NCBI GenBank assembly: GCA_937888905.1
Contig: CALATA010000021.1
Span: 1 to 64,000, forward strand
Length of the DNA stretch: 64,000 nucleotides
Origin: Terrimonas sp937888905
GTDB taxonomy: Bacteria > Bacteroidota > Bacteroidia > Chitinophagales > Chitinophagaceae
Direction of reading: 5' to 3'
Below the pieces are notes generated by a model. That model saw only the letters and a program-made list of their open reading frames with translations. It searched no databases and was not told where the DNA came from. Shown here piece by piece: positions 1 to 9,043 of this stretch. The first letter of the stretch is position 1. Each line of letters opens with the position of its first letter. The translations under genes were made by a program, and so were the position numbers.

Positions 1-86
1 TCAAGTACTACAACAAAAAATTGCACTAGCTACTTGAACTTGCAAATTTTCAAATTATCAAATTGCCTAATTATCCCGTATTTGCT

Positions 87-94
87 TATCTTCG
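87..94 (+). promoter_or_regulatory. Putative -7 element of the SRP RNA promoter
   Basis: TATCTTCG resembles the Bacteroidota -7 consensus TAnnTTTG with one mismatch. A TTG at 63-65 lies 21 bases upstream, a fitting spacing for the -33 box. The RNA 5' end would fall a few bases downstream, matching the start of the SRP fold at about 100. Confidence 0.45.
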
Positions 95-97
95 CGG

Positions 98-198
98 CCG
101 GCAGGTCTTACACGACCAGCTCCTGCTGAATCTCCCCAGGGCCGGAAGGCAGCAAGGATACGCGGTTGTAGCGGTGCGATGTGAGTAGCCTGCCTTTT
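98..198 (+). ncRNA. ffs: Signal recognition particle RNA, small bacterial type (4.5S)
   Basis: The conserved SRP RNA apical domain is visible: GGCCGGAAGGCAGCAAGG at 139-156 holds the GGAA tetraloop and the asymmetric/symmetric internal loop strands that bind Ffh. The ends pair (GGCAGG at 100-105 with CCTGCC at 189-194), closing a single long hairpin of about 95 nt, the usual length for the short bacterial form without an Alu domain. A T-rich run from 195 follows and should terminate transcription. The RNA pairs with Ffh to target nascent membrane proteins. Confidence 0.93.
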
Positions 199-277
199 TT
201 TTCTTTTTTCCGGAAGACCATTAACCCGGAACTTTCCCACTGCCAACAGATCTTCAATCAACAAATTTCCTCTTGCT

Positions 278-928
278 ATGAAATTTTTCATTGACACTGC
301 CAATCTCGCTCAGATCAAAGAAGCTCACGAATTAGGCATCCTCGACGGAGTTACCACTAACCCTTCCCTGATGGCCAAAGAAGGCATCAAAGGACAGGAA
401 GCTATTTTCAACCACTACCGCGCTATCTGTGACCTCGTAGACGGCGACATCAGTGCGGAAGTAGTGAGCACAGATTTCGAGGGCATCATTGAAGAAGGCA
501 AGAAACTGGCCGCTATCCATCCCAATATCATCGTGAAAGTGCCGATGATCAAAGACGGTGTGAAAGCGATCAAATGGTTTACCGACAACGGTATCGCTAC
601 CAACTGTACACTCGTATTTTCTGCCGGACAAGCCATCCTTTGTGCCAAAGCCGGTGCCAAATATGTATCGCCCTTCATCGGTCGTGTAGACGACAGCGGC
701 TGGGATGGCGTACAACTCGTACAACAGATCGCCAACATTTACGCAGTTCAGGGATTTAAAACCCAGGTACTGGCAGCTTCTATCCGCAATGCCAACCACA
801 TCATCCGCTGCGCAGAAGCCGGTGCCGATGTGTGCACCTGCCCGCTCGATTCAATCCTGGCACTGCTCAAACATCCGCTTACCGACATCGGCCTGGCAAA
901 ATTCCTCGAAGACGCAAAAAAACTGTAG
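278..928 (+). CDS. Transaldolase / fructose-6-phosphate aldolase-like protein
   Basis: A 216-residue TIM-barrel protein of the short (type 3B/FSA-like) transaldolase family, which transfers dihydroxyacetone units in the non-oxidative pentose phosphate pathway or cleaves fructose 6-phosphate. It begins MKFFIDTANL and has the DGVTTNPSL motif around residues 23-31 and the Schiff-base lysine in VKVPM near residue 87. Length and motifs fit the family exactly. Transaldolase and FSA activity cannot be told apart by eye, so no symbol is given. A strong intrinsic terminator follows at once, so the gene is probably monocistronic. It could link to the arabinose locus at the far end of the window through pentose phosphate metabolism, but it is not part of it. 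Confidence 0.92.
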   Translation: MKFFIDTANLAQIKEAHELGILDGVTTNPSLMAKEGIKGQEAIFNHYRAICDLVDGDISAEVVSTDFEGIIEEGKKLAAIHPNIIVKVPMIKDGVKAIKWFTDNGIATNCTLVFSAGQAILCAKAGAKYVSPFIGRVDDSGWDGVQLVQQIANIYAVQGFKTQVLAASIRNANHIIRCAEAGADVCTCPLDSILALLKHPLTDIGLAKFLEDAKKL

Positions 929-931
929 ATA

Positions 932-958
932 CAAAAAACCGCCTGAAGGCGGTTTTTT
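932..958 (+). terminator. Rho-independent terminator after transaldolase
   Basis: AACCGCC-TGAA-GGCGGTT stem followed by a T run, four bases after the stop codon. The matching A run upstream makes it usable from both strands. Confidence 0.85.
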
Positions 959-960
959 AA

Positions 961-1177
961 TGTGTAAATGTGTCGGTCCGGCTTCGCCGGACGATATGTG
1001 TAAATGTGGAAATGGAAGCGCTTCCCTCCACACTCATTTTCACATTTACACACTCTCACCTCGTTCCTGCCACAGCATTCAGTTGCGTAGATCCTCCCAA
1101 GTCAATTGAAACACTTCCCTCCACACTCATTTTCACATTTACACATGGCCCCGCAAAGCGGGCACATTTTCACATTC
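961..1177. repeat. Intergenic repeat region with a diverged copy of the plug gene 3' end
   Basis: A 32-bp direct repeat (begins CTTCCCTCCACACTCATTTT) occurs at 1021-1052 and 1114-1145. Between its copies, 1056-1102 is a diverged duplicate of the last ~15 codons and stop of the neighbouring minus-strand gene: it reads DLGGSTQLNAVAGTR-stop, against ELVGFTQLNSVAGTR-stop in the real gene. A hairpin (GTCCGGC TTC GCCGGAC, about 976-992) and TGTGTAAATG heptad-like words lie at the left end. Confidence 0.85.
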
Positions 1178-2452
1178 TCATCTCGTTCCTGCCACGGAAT
1201 TCAACTGCGTAAATCCTACCAGCTCATCGGCCCGGCCGCCGAACGGACGGAAATAAACAAGCACCATGTAATTATTTTCAGCACCCCAATAATTTCCTTC
1301 TATATTCTCAGGCACCGCATTGCGTGAAGCACCTCCTGATTGCGCCACATAAGAATAGTTGTAATACCCCTGTTTTAAGAACAACGTTTTTTCATACACA
1401 CCTTTCTCTTCATTGAATTCCATACGAGAGGCATCATTGGTTTTATAGCCCGTTACCTCACCATATAGATAAATGTCTTTGCCAGGGATCGCCTGCTTGT
1501 TAGGTGGCACAAACGTAAAGTGCGTGTAGGCATAATCGCTCTGCCAGTACGGATTGTTGCCATCCGTATTCTCCAATGTATAAATGCCATTGATATCGGT
1601 ATAAAAGAAATATACCTGGCCTTTGCGGTCTACGTCAGGCTTCACCACCACATCTACCCTGCCGGGCACGCTGTCATATATTTTCACCATGCGGTCACTC
1701 ATAAGCCGCAGACTCCGGAGATCGATCCAGCGCCATTCTATGCCGCCGGGAAAGGTGGTGCCGTCATCACTGAATTCAAAATAGTTTCCGCGGAAGATAG
1801 TTGGCTTGTCGACCATCACCGATGTGTTCCAGTTATAGTTCTGCAGTATGCGCAGGCGAATGTCCTGCGGCGATAGTATGTTAATGCGTGAGTTAGCCGT
1901 ATTGATCACGGCCTGCACACGCTGATGCGTTTGAAACAATTGACCATTGTAGGGCTGACGTATCTGTGCTCCGATCTGCACTTTGTTGTCTACCACCAGG
2001 AATCTTTTCGTCAGCACCGTTTTCGATGTGTCATTATTCAGGAATACTTTCAGGATGTAGTTACCCGATCTGGAGGGTATCGAGTTGCGTTCGGGAAAAC
2101 GTGCCTGGTAATGTGTGTAACGTGTTTCGGATATAGATGAGTTCCTGTATGTGCCGATACGTGTGCTTTGAAATCCCTGGATATAATCAAATCCCATCAG
2201 GCTGCTCTGCGTCCAGTCGGCATTGCAGAGAATAAAACTGAAATAAAAGTTCTTGATGTCGCCGTCCATGTCATCGAAATGCAGTTCCAACTGATCCGCA
2301 CCATTGAGTTGCAGGACCGGATAGCTGTAGATATCTCCCGCCTTGAATAATTTAACAGAATGAATGGAAGGCTGATAAATGCGTTCTTCCCATTGCGCAC
2401 GCAGACCTGTCGTTAAACCAAGCAGCAGCAGAAAAAAAAGGATTCGTTTCAT
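1178..2452 (-). CDS. Type IX secretion system plug protein (DUF5103)
   Basis: A 424-residue DUF5103 protein. In Flavobacterium johnsoniae this family was identified as the Plug that closes the periplasmic-side opening of the SprA translocon of the T9SS. The ATG at 2452 is chosen over one 45 bases upstream because it puts a classic signal peptide (MKRILFFLLLLGLTTGLRAQ) at the N terminus. The DDMDGDIKNFYFSF and CNADWTQSSLM segments and the late ...YFRPFGGRADELVGFTQLNS tail are what I recognise as family-typical. It is divergent from the permease gene at 2558. Two probable T9SS cargo proteins lie elsewhere in this window. Its last codons are duplicated downstream. Confidence 0.85.
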   Translation of the reverse strand: MKRILFFLLLLGLTTGLRAQWEERIYQPSIHSVKLFKAGDIYSYPVLQLNGADQLELHFDDMDGDIKNFYFSFILCNADWTQSSLMGFDYIQGFQSTRIGTYRNSSISETRYTHYQARFPERNSIPSRSGNYILKVFLNNDTSKTVLTKRFLVVDNKVQIGAQIRQPYNGQLFQTHQRVQAVINTANSRINILSPQDIRLRILQNYNWNTSVMVDKPTIFRGNYFEFSDDGTTFPGGIEWRWIDLRSLRLMSDRMVKIYDSVPGRVDVVVKPDVDRKGQVYFFYTDINGIYTLENTDGNNPYWQSDYAYTHFTFVPPNKQAIPGKDIYLYGEVTGYKTNDASRMEFNEEKGVYEKTLFLKQGYYNYSYVAQSGGASRNAVPENIEGNYWGAENNYMVLVYFRPFGGRADELVGFTQLNSVAGTR

Positions 2453-2527
2453 GAGGATCAGCGTTAAAATGAACCGCAGCCGGGCAGACAACGGCATGAA
2501 AAAGTGAAATTAAGACTTTAAACCGCT

Positions 2528-2535
2528 TAATTTTG
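2528..2535 (+). promoter_or_regulatory. Putative -7 element (TAATTTTG) for the permease gene
   Basis: Exact TAnnTTTG match 22 bases upstream of the TTG start at 2558. Confidence 0.5.
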
Positions 2536-2557
2536 ACACTAAGACAAATTAATCGAC

Positions 2558-3793
2558 TTGAAGGTTGCCCGTTTCATTGCTCATCGTGTTGCTTTTAACC
2601 AGCAACGTTCACTTTCCCGGTTTATCATCCGGCTTTCCATCGTGGCAACCGTTATCAGCGTGGCGGTTATGATCGTTACATTGGCTTTCGCCAATGGTTT
2701 CCAGGAAAAAGTAAGTGAGAAAGTTTTTAGTTTCTGGGGGCATATCCGCATCCAGGAAAAACAACCTTTCAAAGCGTTGATCGCTGAAGAAATTCCGATC
2801 ACCCGCGATCCTGATCTTGAAAAAGATATCATGCGTGATCCGCAGATCAAAAGCATTGCCGCTTTTGCCACCAAGTATGCCATCCTTAAGACAAAGGACG
2901 AGATCGATGGTGTGTTGCTGAAAGGTGTGGATGCGGGTTACAATTTTCACCAGATGGAGGATTTTATCCAGGAAGGACGGCCCATCCAATTCAACGACAG
3001 CACCTACAGCCGCGAGATCATGCTGTCCGCTTATATGGCTTCGCAATTGAAACTGAAAGCCAATGACCGCATCCTGATTTATTTTATCCGTCCCGACGGC
3101 CGGCTCCGCCCCGACCGGCTTACCGTAAGCGGTATCTACAAAACCGGCATCGAAGAATACGATCATACTTTCGCGATTGGGGATATCCGTTTACTGCAAC
3201 GCCTCAATGATTGGGACACCACGCAGATCGGCGGTTATGAGTTGTTTCTGCACGACAGAAAAGCGATCGATAAAGTGGCCGATGATATTTACAGCCGCGA
3301 AAACTTTCCTCCTACCTGGGATGCGCAAAGTGTGCGTTCCGTGTCTCCCAATATCTTCGACTGGCTCAACATGCAGGACACCACCCGCAATGTGCTGATC
3401 GGCTTCATGGTGGCCGTGGCGATCATCAACCTCATCACCTGCCTGATTATCCTGGTGCTCGAACGCGTGCGGATGATCGGCGTGCTGAAAGCTTTAGGTG
3501 CCACCGACTGGACCGTGCAAAAGATTTTTCTTCGTCATTCCTTATTGATCACCTTGTCGGGTATCCTGCTCGGCGCAGCAGTCGGGTTGGGCATTCTCTA
3601 TTTGCAGGAAGCCACCGGCTTTATCACCCTACCGGAAGATGCGTATTACATGGATAAAGCCGCCGTTAAAATTGTATGGAGCCAGGTGGGATTAGTCTGC
3701 GGCGGCACCTTATTGATTTGCCTGCTCGTGTTGATGATCCCTTCGCTGATCGTGCGGAAGATCCAACCCGTAAAAGCGATACAGTTCCGCTAA
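2558..3793 (+). CDS. ABC transporter permease, FtsX/LolC-LolE type
   Basis: A 411-residue permease with the MacB/FtsX architecture: one N-terminal membrane helix (about residues 22-45), a long periplasmic core, then three C-terminal helices (about 275-300, 325-345 and 375-400). The start FIAHRVAFNQQRSLSRFIIRLSIVATVISV is typical of Bacteroidota lipoprotein-releasing permeases. The only sensible start is TTG at 2558, because the conserved N terminus begins there. Its likely role is moving lipoproteins or another amphiphile from the inner membrane, but no ATPase partner gene is adjacent and the substrate is not visible. The 3' end overlaps the convergent methyltransferase gene by 4 bases. Confidence 0.88.
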   Translation: MKVARFIAHRVAFNQQRSLSRFIIRLSIVATVISVAVMIVTLAFANGFQEKVSEKVFSFWGHIRIQEKQPFKALIAEEIPITRDPDLEKDIMRDPQIKSIAAFATKYAILKTKDEIDGVLLKGVDAGYNFHQMEDFIQEGRPIQFNDSTYSREIMLSAYMASQLKLKANDRILIYFIRPDGRLRPDRLTVSGIYKTGIEEYDHTFAIGDIRLLQRLNDWDTTQIGGYELFLHDRKAIDKVADDIYSRENFPPTWDAQSVRSVSPNIFDWLNMQDTTRNVLIGFMVAVAIINLITCLIILVLERVRMIGVLKALGATDWTVQKIFLRHSLLITLSGILLGAAVGLGILYLQEATGFITLPEDAYYMDKAAVKIVWSQVGLVCGGTLLICLLVLMIPSLIVRKIQPVKAIQFR

Positions 3794-4521
3794 CCCCGCA
3801 TGTGCGAAAGCAGGATGCCCGTTGCCACCGCTGCATTCAATGATTCAGCCTGTCCTATTCGGGGTATCGTAATACGCTGCGTAACTTTTTCAAACACTGC
3901 CGGGCTTATTCCTTTGGATTCATTGCCGATTACGAGCACCCCTTCTTTTATTTTTCCGGTGGCACTTACGGCCTGCCCTTCCAGTGCGGCGGCATAGATT
4001 ACAGGCTGGCCTTCTTCAGCCAACCATTTTTCCAGATCGGTATATAAAATGCCTACGCGGCTGATGCTGCCCATAGTCGATTGCACCACTTTGGGGTTGT
4101 AGCAATCGGCACAATCACGGCTGCATATGATCCGGCTGATCCCGAACCAGTCCGCGATCCGGATAATGGTGCCGAGATTTCCCGGATCCTGGATGGTGTC
4201 GAGCGCCAGCACCAACTGCCCGCGGACCGGCACCGCGTCCGGGGTTTCGAATTGTTTTACAACGGCCAGCACCTGGTTGGGCGTGGCCAACTGCGAGATC
4301 CTTTCCAGCTCCTGCGGTTGAATGGTTACCGCATCAGGGCCGCCTGCCGGCCGCCGGCTGCTCCACTCCGGCACCGCATAAAGCTCCGTGATGCGGTCCG
4401 GGCAGGCCAGCAGCAGCTCGCCCACCAGTTTGGGTCCTTCGGCAATAAATACACCCTCTTCATCCCTGAATTTTTTATGGCCCAAACTTTGAATATATTT
4501 GATCTTCAATTTAGTAAGCAT
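3790..4521 (-). CDS. TrmH/SpoU-family RNA 2'-O-methyltransferase
   Basis: A 243-residue SPOUT methyltransferase. It has an N-terminal substrate-binding region (residues 1-90, KIKYIQSLGHKKFRDEEGVF) and a C-terminal knotted SAM domain with the three SpoU motifs: LDTIQDPGNLGTIIRIADWFG, VIGNESKGIS and IPRIGQAESLNAAVATGILL. The family methylates ribose in rRNA or tRNA; the target base is not predictable here. It is convergent with the permease gene (4-bp overlap) and divergent from the TamL gene, whose true start lies 19 bases away. Confidence 0.92.
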   Translation of the reverse strand: MLTKLKIKYIQSLGHKKFRDEEGVFIAEGPKLVGELLLACPDRITELYAVPEWSSRRPAGGPDAVTIQPQELERISQLATPNQVLAVVKQFETPDAVPVRGQLVLALDTIQDPGNLGTIIRIADWFGISRIICSRDCADCYNPKVVQSTMGSISRVGILYTDLEKWLAEEGQPVIYAAALEGQAVSATGKIKEGVLVIGNESKGISPAVFEKVTQRITIPRIGQAESLNAAVATGILLSHMRG

Positions 4522-4540
4522 CCGGTTTGTATTAGTTTTT

Positions 4541-6874
4541 ATGTCAACCAGCCATCGGTCACCACATACCCTTTTTTGGAAATTCCTGGTAGCAGCATGG
4601 CTGATATTCCTGATGGACTCCTGTACGGTTGTGCGAAAATACCCCGAGCAGCAACCATTTGTCTATAAAACAAATATCAATGTTATAGGCAACTTTACCA
4701 ATGAAGATCGAAAGGAACTGGAAGCCGGCCTCACCAACCAATTGGACGACAGCATGCAGGCCCGCAAACTCGACCGCCTGGTCGTGTCGGTTTTGCGCCA
4801 TCCGCCGGTATTTGACAGCGCCAGTGCCGACAAAACCGTGGAGTTCATGCGTTACTACCTCAACTCACTCGGGTATTTCCAGGACTCGATTACTTATTCG
4901 AGAGAAATAAAACCAAAAGGCGACCAATACAGAACCTATGTCACTTTCGATGTAAAACCGGGCAAGATCGTACGGCTCGATTCTATCAGCTATACGTTAA
5001 AAGACAGCGCGCTTCAGGCGCTCAACAATGCACACCTGAATCAGGCACTGATCAAAAAAGGCGATCCGTTTGCACAAGGGCCGATCGCTGCCGAACGCGA
5101 CCGTATCACGGAATTATTCCGCAACAACGGTTACCTGCGTTTCAGCTCGGATGAGATCTACGGCCTTTGGGACACGTTGGATATTTCACTACTGCAACCG
5201 CGGCTCGATCCGTTCGAACAACTCGAAGTATGGCAGGAATTGCGTAAGCGCCGCGAAAATCCGACTGCCAATCTTGAAATGCGGCTGAAGCCTTTGACCG
5301 ACAGCAGCAAACTCTGGAAATATTATGTGGGGAATGTAACCGTATACCCCAATTACACCATCGACACGCTCAATGGACAACGGCATGAGGAAACGGTGAA
5401 AGATGTACAAATCATTCAGCACGGTTATGAATTCAAATCAAAAATCTTTCCGTCCAATATCTATCTCAAACGCGGCGACCTGTACAACCAGCGACGTTAC
5501 CTGCGTACGTTGAACCGTTTTAATAATCTTGGCACATGGCGCGTGGTAAACATCGATCAGGTGCCGCGAAAAGGACAGGATACCGTTGACTTTGTGATCC
5601 GCCTCACGCCGGCGAAAAAATATTCGTTCACCACCAACCTTGAAGGCAGCGTGAACCAAAGCCCCATTTCCGGCAACCTGCTTGGTATTGGCATCAACGC
5701 AGGTATACAAAACAGAAACTTTTCCCGCGCAGCCAACCTTGCCAATACCAACATCCGCTACGGTGTGGAATTGGGCGCAAACGAAATAAGCCAGTTTATC
5801 CAGACTCAACAGGTGAGCCTCAGCCATAACATTTCCATACCACGTTTCCTTTTCCCTGAATTTGGTTTTGTAGAAAAATTCAAGGAACGTTTCCGGGGAA
5901 ATATCCGCTCGCTTTTCTCTTTCAATGCGGCCAACACGGAGCGGCGTCTTCTGTACAACCTCACTACGATCAACGGTGGATGGGGTTATGAATTTCAGCG
6001 CCGCCGCTGGTTGCTGACCGTGCGGCTGCCCAACATCGAATATTCTTATCTCCAGCAACGCGACAGTCTTACGCGGCTGATTGAACAAAACCCTTCATTG
6101 CGTAATATTTTCACGGACGGATTCATTTCATCTGTTGTCGCCAACTATACACTGACAGGTGGTAACAACCGTGCGCTGAATGTGCTGCGTGCCAACGTGG
6201 AAGAATCGGGATTACTGACCGGCATGATCCGCAATTCATTTTTAGATAAACACCTTTACCGTTTTATCAAAGCGGATGTGGAAGTAGCGCGGCTGATCAA
6301 GTTTACCAAATCCTCCATTGCCTTGCGCGCGTTTGCAGGTGTGGGATATGAATTTGAATTCACACGCGATCCGGCCAAGCGGAACAACCTTCCGTTTTTC
6401 AAACAATACTTCTCAGGCGGCCCGAACAGTATGCGTGCCTGGCAACTCCGGCGATTGGGTCCGGGATCCACGGTCCAGCCTTTTACGGGTGCCAACAGCA
6501 TCCCTGACCGTTATGGCGACGTGCAAATAGAAGTGAATGCGGAATACCGTTTTCCCGTGGCTAAACCACTGGGCATACCGATCAACGGAGCTTTGTTTAC
6601 CGACATGGGTAACGTATGGTTCCTGAAAAAATCTGCCGGCACGGAAGAGCAGGTATTCAAACTCAGCCGTCTGCCGCAGGACATTGCCATTGGTGTAGGT
6701 GCAGGCCTGCGCATCGATCTTAGCTTCTTTGTGATCAGATTCGATTATGCCTACAAGGTGAAGGACCCGAGCCCTGATGCGCGCAATGCGTCTTACCAGA
6801 ATAAATTCTTTGCTTATCCTTTCTTCAAGGGCGACCAGTTTCAACTGGGCATCAACTATCCGTTTATATTCTGA
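4541..6874 (+). CDS. BamA/TamA-family outer membrane protein, TamL-like
   Basis: A 777-residue Omp85-superfamily protein: POTRA-like N-terminal half and a C-terminal 16-strand barrel (D15/surface antigen domain; FSGGPNSMRAWQLRRLGPG near residue 625 is the conserved VRGY/F-like lid region, and the protein ends in LGINYPFIF, a usual outer-membrane signature). The start at 4541 is preferred over 4499 because it avoids the divergent gene. It gives a hydrophobic signal ending MDSC, consistent with lipidation, as in Bacteroidota TamL. The usual partner tamB is not adjacent. It probably works in outer membrane assembly. Its 3' end overlaps the convergent truB by 19 bases. Confidence 0.87.
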   Translation: MSTSHRSPHTLFWKFLVAAWLIFLMDSCTVVRKYPEQQPFVYKTNINVIGNFTNEDRKELEAGLTNQLDDSMQARKLDRLVVSVLRHPPVFDSASADKTVEFMRYYLNSLGYFQDSITYSREIKPKGDQYRTYVTFDVKPGKIVRLDSISYTLKDSALQALNNAHLNQALIKKGDPFAQGPIAAERDRITELFRNNGYLRFSSDEIYGLWDTLDISLLQPRLDPFEQLEVWQELRKRRENPTANLEMRLKPLTDSSKLWKYYVGNVTVYPNYTIDTLNGQRHEETVKDVQIIQHGYEFKSKIFPSNIYLKRGDLYNQRRYLRTLNRFNNLGTWRVVNIDQVPRKGQDTVDFVIRLTPAKKYSFTTNLEGSVNQSPISGNLLGIGINAGIQNRNFSRAANLANTNIRYGVELGANEISQFIQTQQVSLSHNISIPRFLFPEFGFVEKFKERFRGNIRSLFSFNAANTERRLLYNLTTINGGWGYEFQRRRWLLTVRLPNIEYSYLQQRDSLTRLIEQNPSLRNIFTDGFISSVVANYTLTGGNNRALNVLRANVEESGLLTGMIRNSFLDKHLYRFIKADVEVARLIKFTKSSIALRAFAGVGYEFEFTRDPAKRNNLPFFKQYFSGGPNSMRAWQLRRLGPGSTVQPFTGANSIPDRYGDVQIEVNAEYRFPVAKPLGIPINGALFTDMGNVWFLKKSAGTEEQVFKLSRLPQDIAIGVGAGLRIDLSFFVIRFDYAYKVKDPSPDARNASYQNKFFAYPFFKGDQFQLGINYPFIF

Positions 6875-7569
6875 TCCGGATTTTCAGCAGCTTCTTTTTC
6901 GCGGGGAGCCTGCAACTGCTCCGCAAATTCTTCGGGTGTGATGGCATCTTCCACGCGGAATTCACCGATGCGTGTGCGGCAGAGTTTGCTTAAGTACGCA
7001 CCGCAACCGAGCAATTGCCCGAGATCATTCGCCAGGCTTCTGATGTACGTACCCGTAGAACAGACCACCCGGAAATCAAGTTCACCGGCGCCCGCGGGTT
7101 TTACCTCAAAAGCATAAATCGTAACCCGGCGCGGGTCGAGTTTTACTTCCTTGCCCTGGCGGGCCAGCTCATACACGCGTTTACCATCCACCTTAATAGC
7201 CGAGTGCGCCGGAGGGATCTGATCGATCGGACCGGTAAGGCGGGCCACTGCTTCGGCTATTAGTTCGGGAGTAATGTGGGATATGTCTTTAAAATCCTGT
7301 GGCTCTGACTCGAGGTCATACGTGGGGGTAATGGCGCCGAGCGTAATGGTGCCGGTGTATTCCTTTTCCTGCGCCATGTATTCGTTGATGCGCTTGGTAA
7401 ATTTTCCGGTGCAGATAATCAGCAGGCCTGTTGCCAGCGGATCCAGCGTGCCGGCGTGGCCGACTTTCTTAATGCGTATCTGTCCACGGATCTTGCGTAC
7501 CGCATCAAAAGAAGTCCAGCGAAGAGGTTTATTGATCAATAAAACTTTGCCTGATTCAAAATCGTTCAT
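6856..7569 (-). CDS. truB: tRNA pseudouridine(55) synthase
   Basis: A 237-residue TruB, which makes the universal T-loop pseudouridine at tRNA position 55. The catalytic motif HAGTLDPLATGLL is intact with the nucleophile Asp at about residue 43. The KEYTGTITLGAITPTYD and STGTYIRSLANDLG motifs are also present. The C-terminal PUA-like tail is short, as in Bacteroidota. It is convergent with the TamL gene (19-bp overlap). A second small gap separates it from the DUF58 gene downstream of the MoxR operon, so shared transcription is possible but not shown. Confidence 0.96.
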   Translation of the reverse strand: MNDFESGKVLLINKPLRWTSFDAVRKIRGQIRIKKVGHAGTLDPLATGLLIICTGKFTKRINEYMAQEKEYTGTITLGAITPTYDLESEPQDFKDISHITPELIAEAVARLTGPIDQIPPAHSAIKVDGKRVYELARQGKEVKLDPRRVTIYAFEVKPAGAGELDFRVVCSTGTYIRSLANDLGQLLGCGAYLSKLCRTRIGEFRVEDAITPEEFAEQLQAPREKEAAENPDQNING

Positions 7570-7594
7570 GCCGCAAAGATCGTGAATCCGCCAA

Positions 7595-8917
7595 TCAGAT
7601 AGAAGACCTGTTTTTCAGTTCCACATATTTGTTGATGGCGTCGATGGTCAGGTTCTCCGGCGTAGTGAGGATAGCAAGGATGCCATTGTTGCGCAGTTCT
7701 TTTACCATCAGCCTTTTTTCGTAAGCAAACTTATCGGCGATAGTTCTAATATAAATATCCTCGATCGTTTTCGCTTTGCTTTCGCTGACGGCGGTAAGTT
7801 CCGTGTTTTCAAAAAACACTACGAGCAGCAGGTGATAGTGGGCGATCTTCCGCAAGGCGGGCAAAGCGCGTTGCAGGCTTTCGGGCGATTCGAAATTAGT
7901 AAACAACACCAGCAGGCTCCGGTTGGTGATGCGATGGCGGATAACGGAATATAATTTTTCGTAATCGGCTTCAAGAAACTTTGTCTGCTGGCGGTACAAC
8001 ACTTCCAGGATGCGGTTCATCTGCGTGGGCTTCTTGTCGGCCTGTACCCAGGCATCGAGGTTTTCGGCAAAAGTGACGAGTCCCGCTTTGTCCTGGCGGA
8101 CGAGCGCCACATTTGACAATACCAGGCTCGCGTTCACCGCATAATCAAGCAGGCTCATGTTTTCGAAAGGCATCTTCATCACACGACCTTTGTTGATGAG
8201 GCAATAAATCTGCTGGCTGCGTTCGTCTTCGTAACTGTTGACCATCAGATCGCCTTTGCGGCCGGTGGCCTTCCAGTTGATGGTGCGGTAATCGTCACCG
8301 CGTACGTATTCTTTGATCTGTTCGTATTCCATGCTATGCCCTATTCTTCTCACGCGTTTCACGCCGGCGTCCTGTAGCTTGTTGCTGGCGGCGAGTAATT
8401 GATAGCGGCGCATCTGCATATACGAAGGGTATACTTTGATCACACGATGTGCATCAATGGTATAACGCCTGCTTACGAGTTTCAGCGGACCTTCGGTATA
8501 ACAATAAATATTTCCGAAATCGTATTCACCTCTTACGACCGGGCGAAGCGTATACTTTATTTCACCGTTAGACTCGCCTTTGATCAGGAGGTTGCGTTTC
8601 CAGCGGCGCTCTTCAAACTGAAAAGGCAGTTCATCTACCACTTCCACACGCACATTGAAGGAGTAGTTATTCTGAATAATGATCGAGACGGGGTTGTCAT
8701 CGCCGAGGCTCATGCGATCGCCGGCCTCTCTCGATGCGGTAATGCCTTTACGGCTGTAAAGCAGCAACGTGTCAATCAGCACCAGCACCAGTAGAAAAAT
8801 CAGCAGCAGCCAGGCCAGGGTAAAGAGGTTTTCCCAGAAATAGCTGACCACGCAGAGGACAGCGGATAGTCCCCCGATGTAGTAAACAAGATTTCTGAGA
8901 TAAAACGACTTAGTCAA
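7595..8917 (-). CDS. DUF58 domain protein of the MoxR operon
   Basis: A 440-residue protein with two N-terminal membrane helices (residues 10-55) and a DUF58 domain with vWA-like fold; the hallmark VRRIGHSMEYEQIKEYVRGDDYRTINWKATGRKGDLMVNSYEDE motif region is near residue 195-235. DUF58 proteins sit next to MoxR AAA+ ATPases and are thought to be chaperone partners in envelope or stress functions. The only start giving the full helix pair is a TTG at 8917, and this codon lies inside a TTTTGAC-type heptad array. It is the last gene of the minus-strand operon, separated from the MoxR gene by 121 bp of heptad repeats, so it may have its own transcription. Confidence 0.88.
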   Translation of the reverse strand: MTKSFYLRNLVYYIGGLSAVLCVVSYFWENLFTLAWLLLIFLLVLVLIDTLLLYSRKGITASREAGDRMSLGDDNPVSIIIQNNYSFNVRVEVVDELPFQFEERRWKRNLLIKGESNGEIKYTLRPVVRGEYDFGNIYCYTEGPLKLVSRRYTIDAHRVIKVYPSYMQMRRYQLLAASNKLQDAGVKRVRRIGHSMEYEQIKEYVRGDDYRTINWKATGRKGDLMVNSYEDERSQQIYCLINKGRVMKMPFENMSLLDYAVNASLVLSNVALVRQDKAGLVTFAENLDAWVQADKKPTQMNRILEVLYRQQTKFLEADYEKLYSVIRHRITNRSLLVLFTNFESPESLQRALPALRKIAHYHLLLVVFFENTELTAVSESKAKTIEDIYIRTIADKFAYEKRLMVKELRNNGILAILTTPENLTIDAINKYVELKNRSSI

Positions 8918-8918
8918 A

Positions 8919-9043
8919 ATTTAAAATTAAAAAGTCAAAAACGTGAATCGTCAATCGTGAATCGTCAATCGTGAATCGTCAATCGTGAATGGTGAATAGT
9001 GAATGGTGAATAGTGAATAGCCACTTATTACTTATTACTTACC
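8919..9043. repeat. Heptamer-phased intergenic array
   Basis: Three blocks run in series. TTTTGAC/TTTTTAA-like heptads (read on the minus strand) cover 8911-8940. About eleven perfect-phase 7-mers, GTGAATC/GTCAATC then GTGAATG/GTGAATA, cover 8943-9019. ACTTATT heptads run to 9043. The array supplies the TTG start of the DUF58 gene at one end and the TAA stop of the MoxR gene (9039-9041) at the other. Confidence 0.9.

Noticed and set aside
332..799. Long open frames opposite the transaldolase gene (155 and 107 codons)
   Set aside because: They are antisense shadows of a clear enzyme gene; no start signals and no recognisable family.
961..1330. Small genes of 73-134 codons in the repeat spacer after transaldolase
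   Set aside because: They translate ACATTTACACA repeats (HFHIYT, FTFTH) and show no protein-like sequence except the plug-tail duplicate on the other strand.
8943..9019. CRISPR array suggested by regular repeats
   Set aside because: The unit is 7 bp with no spacers, far too short for a CRISPR repeat, and no cas genes are present.
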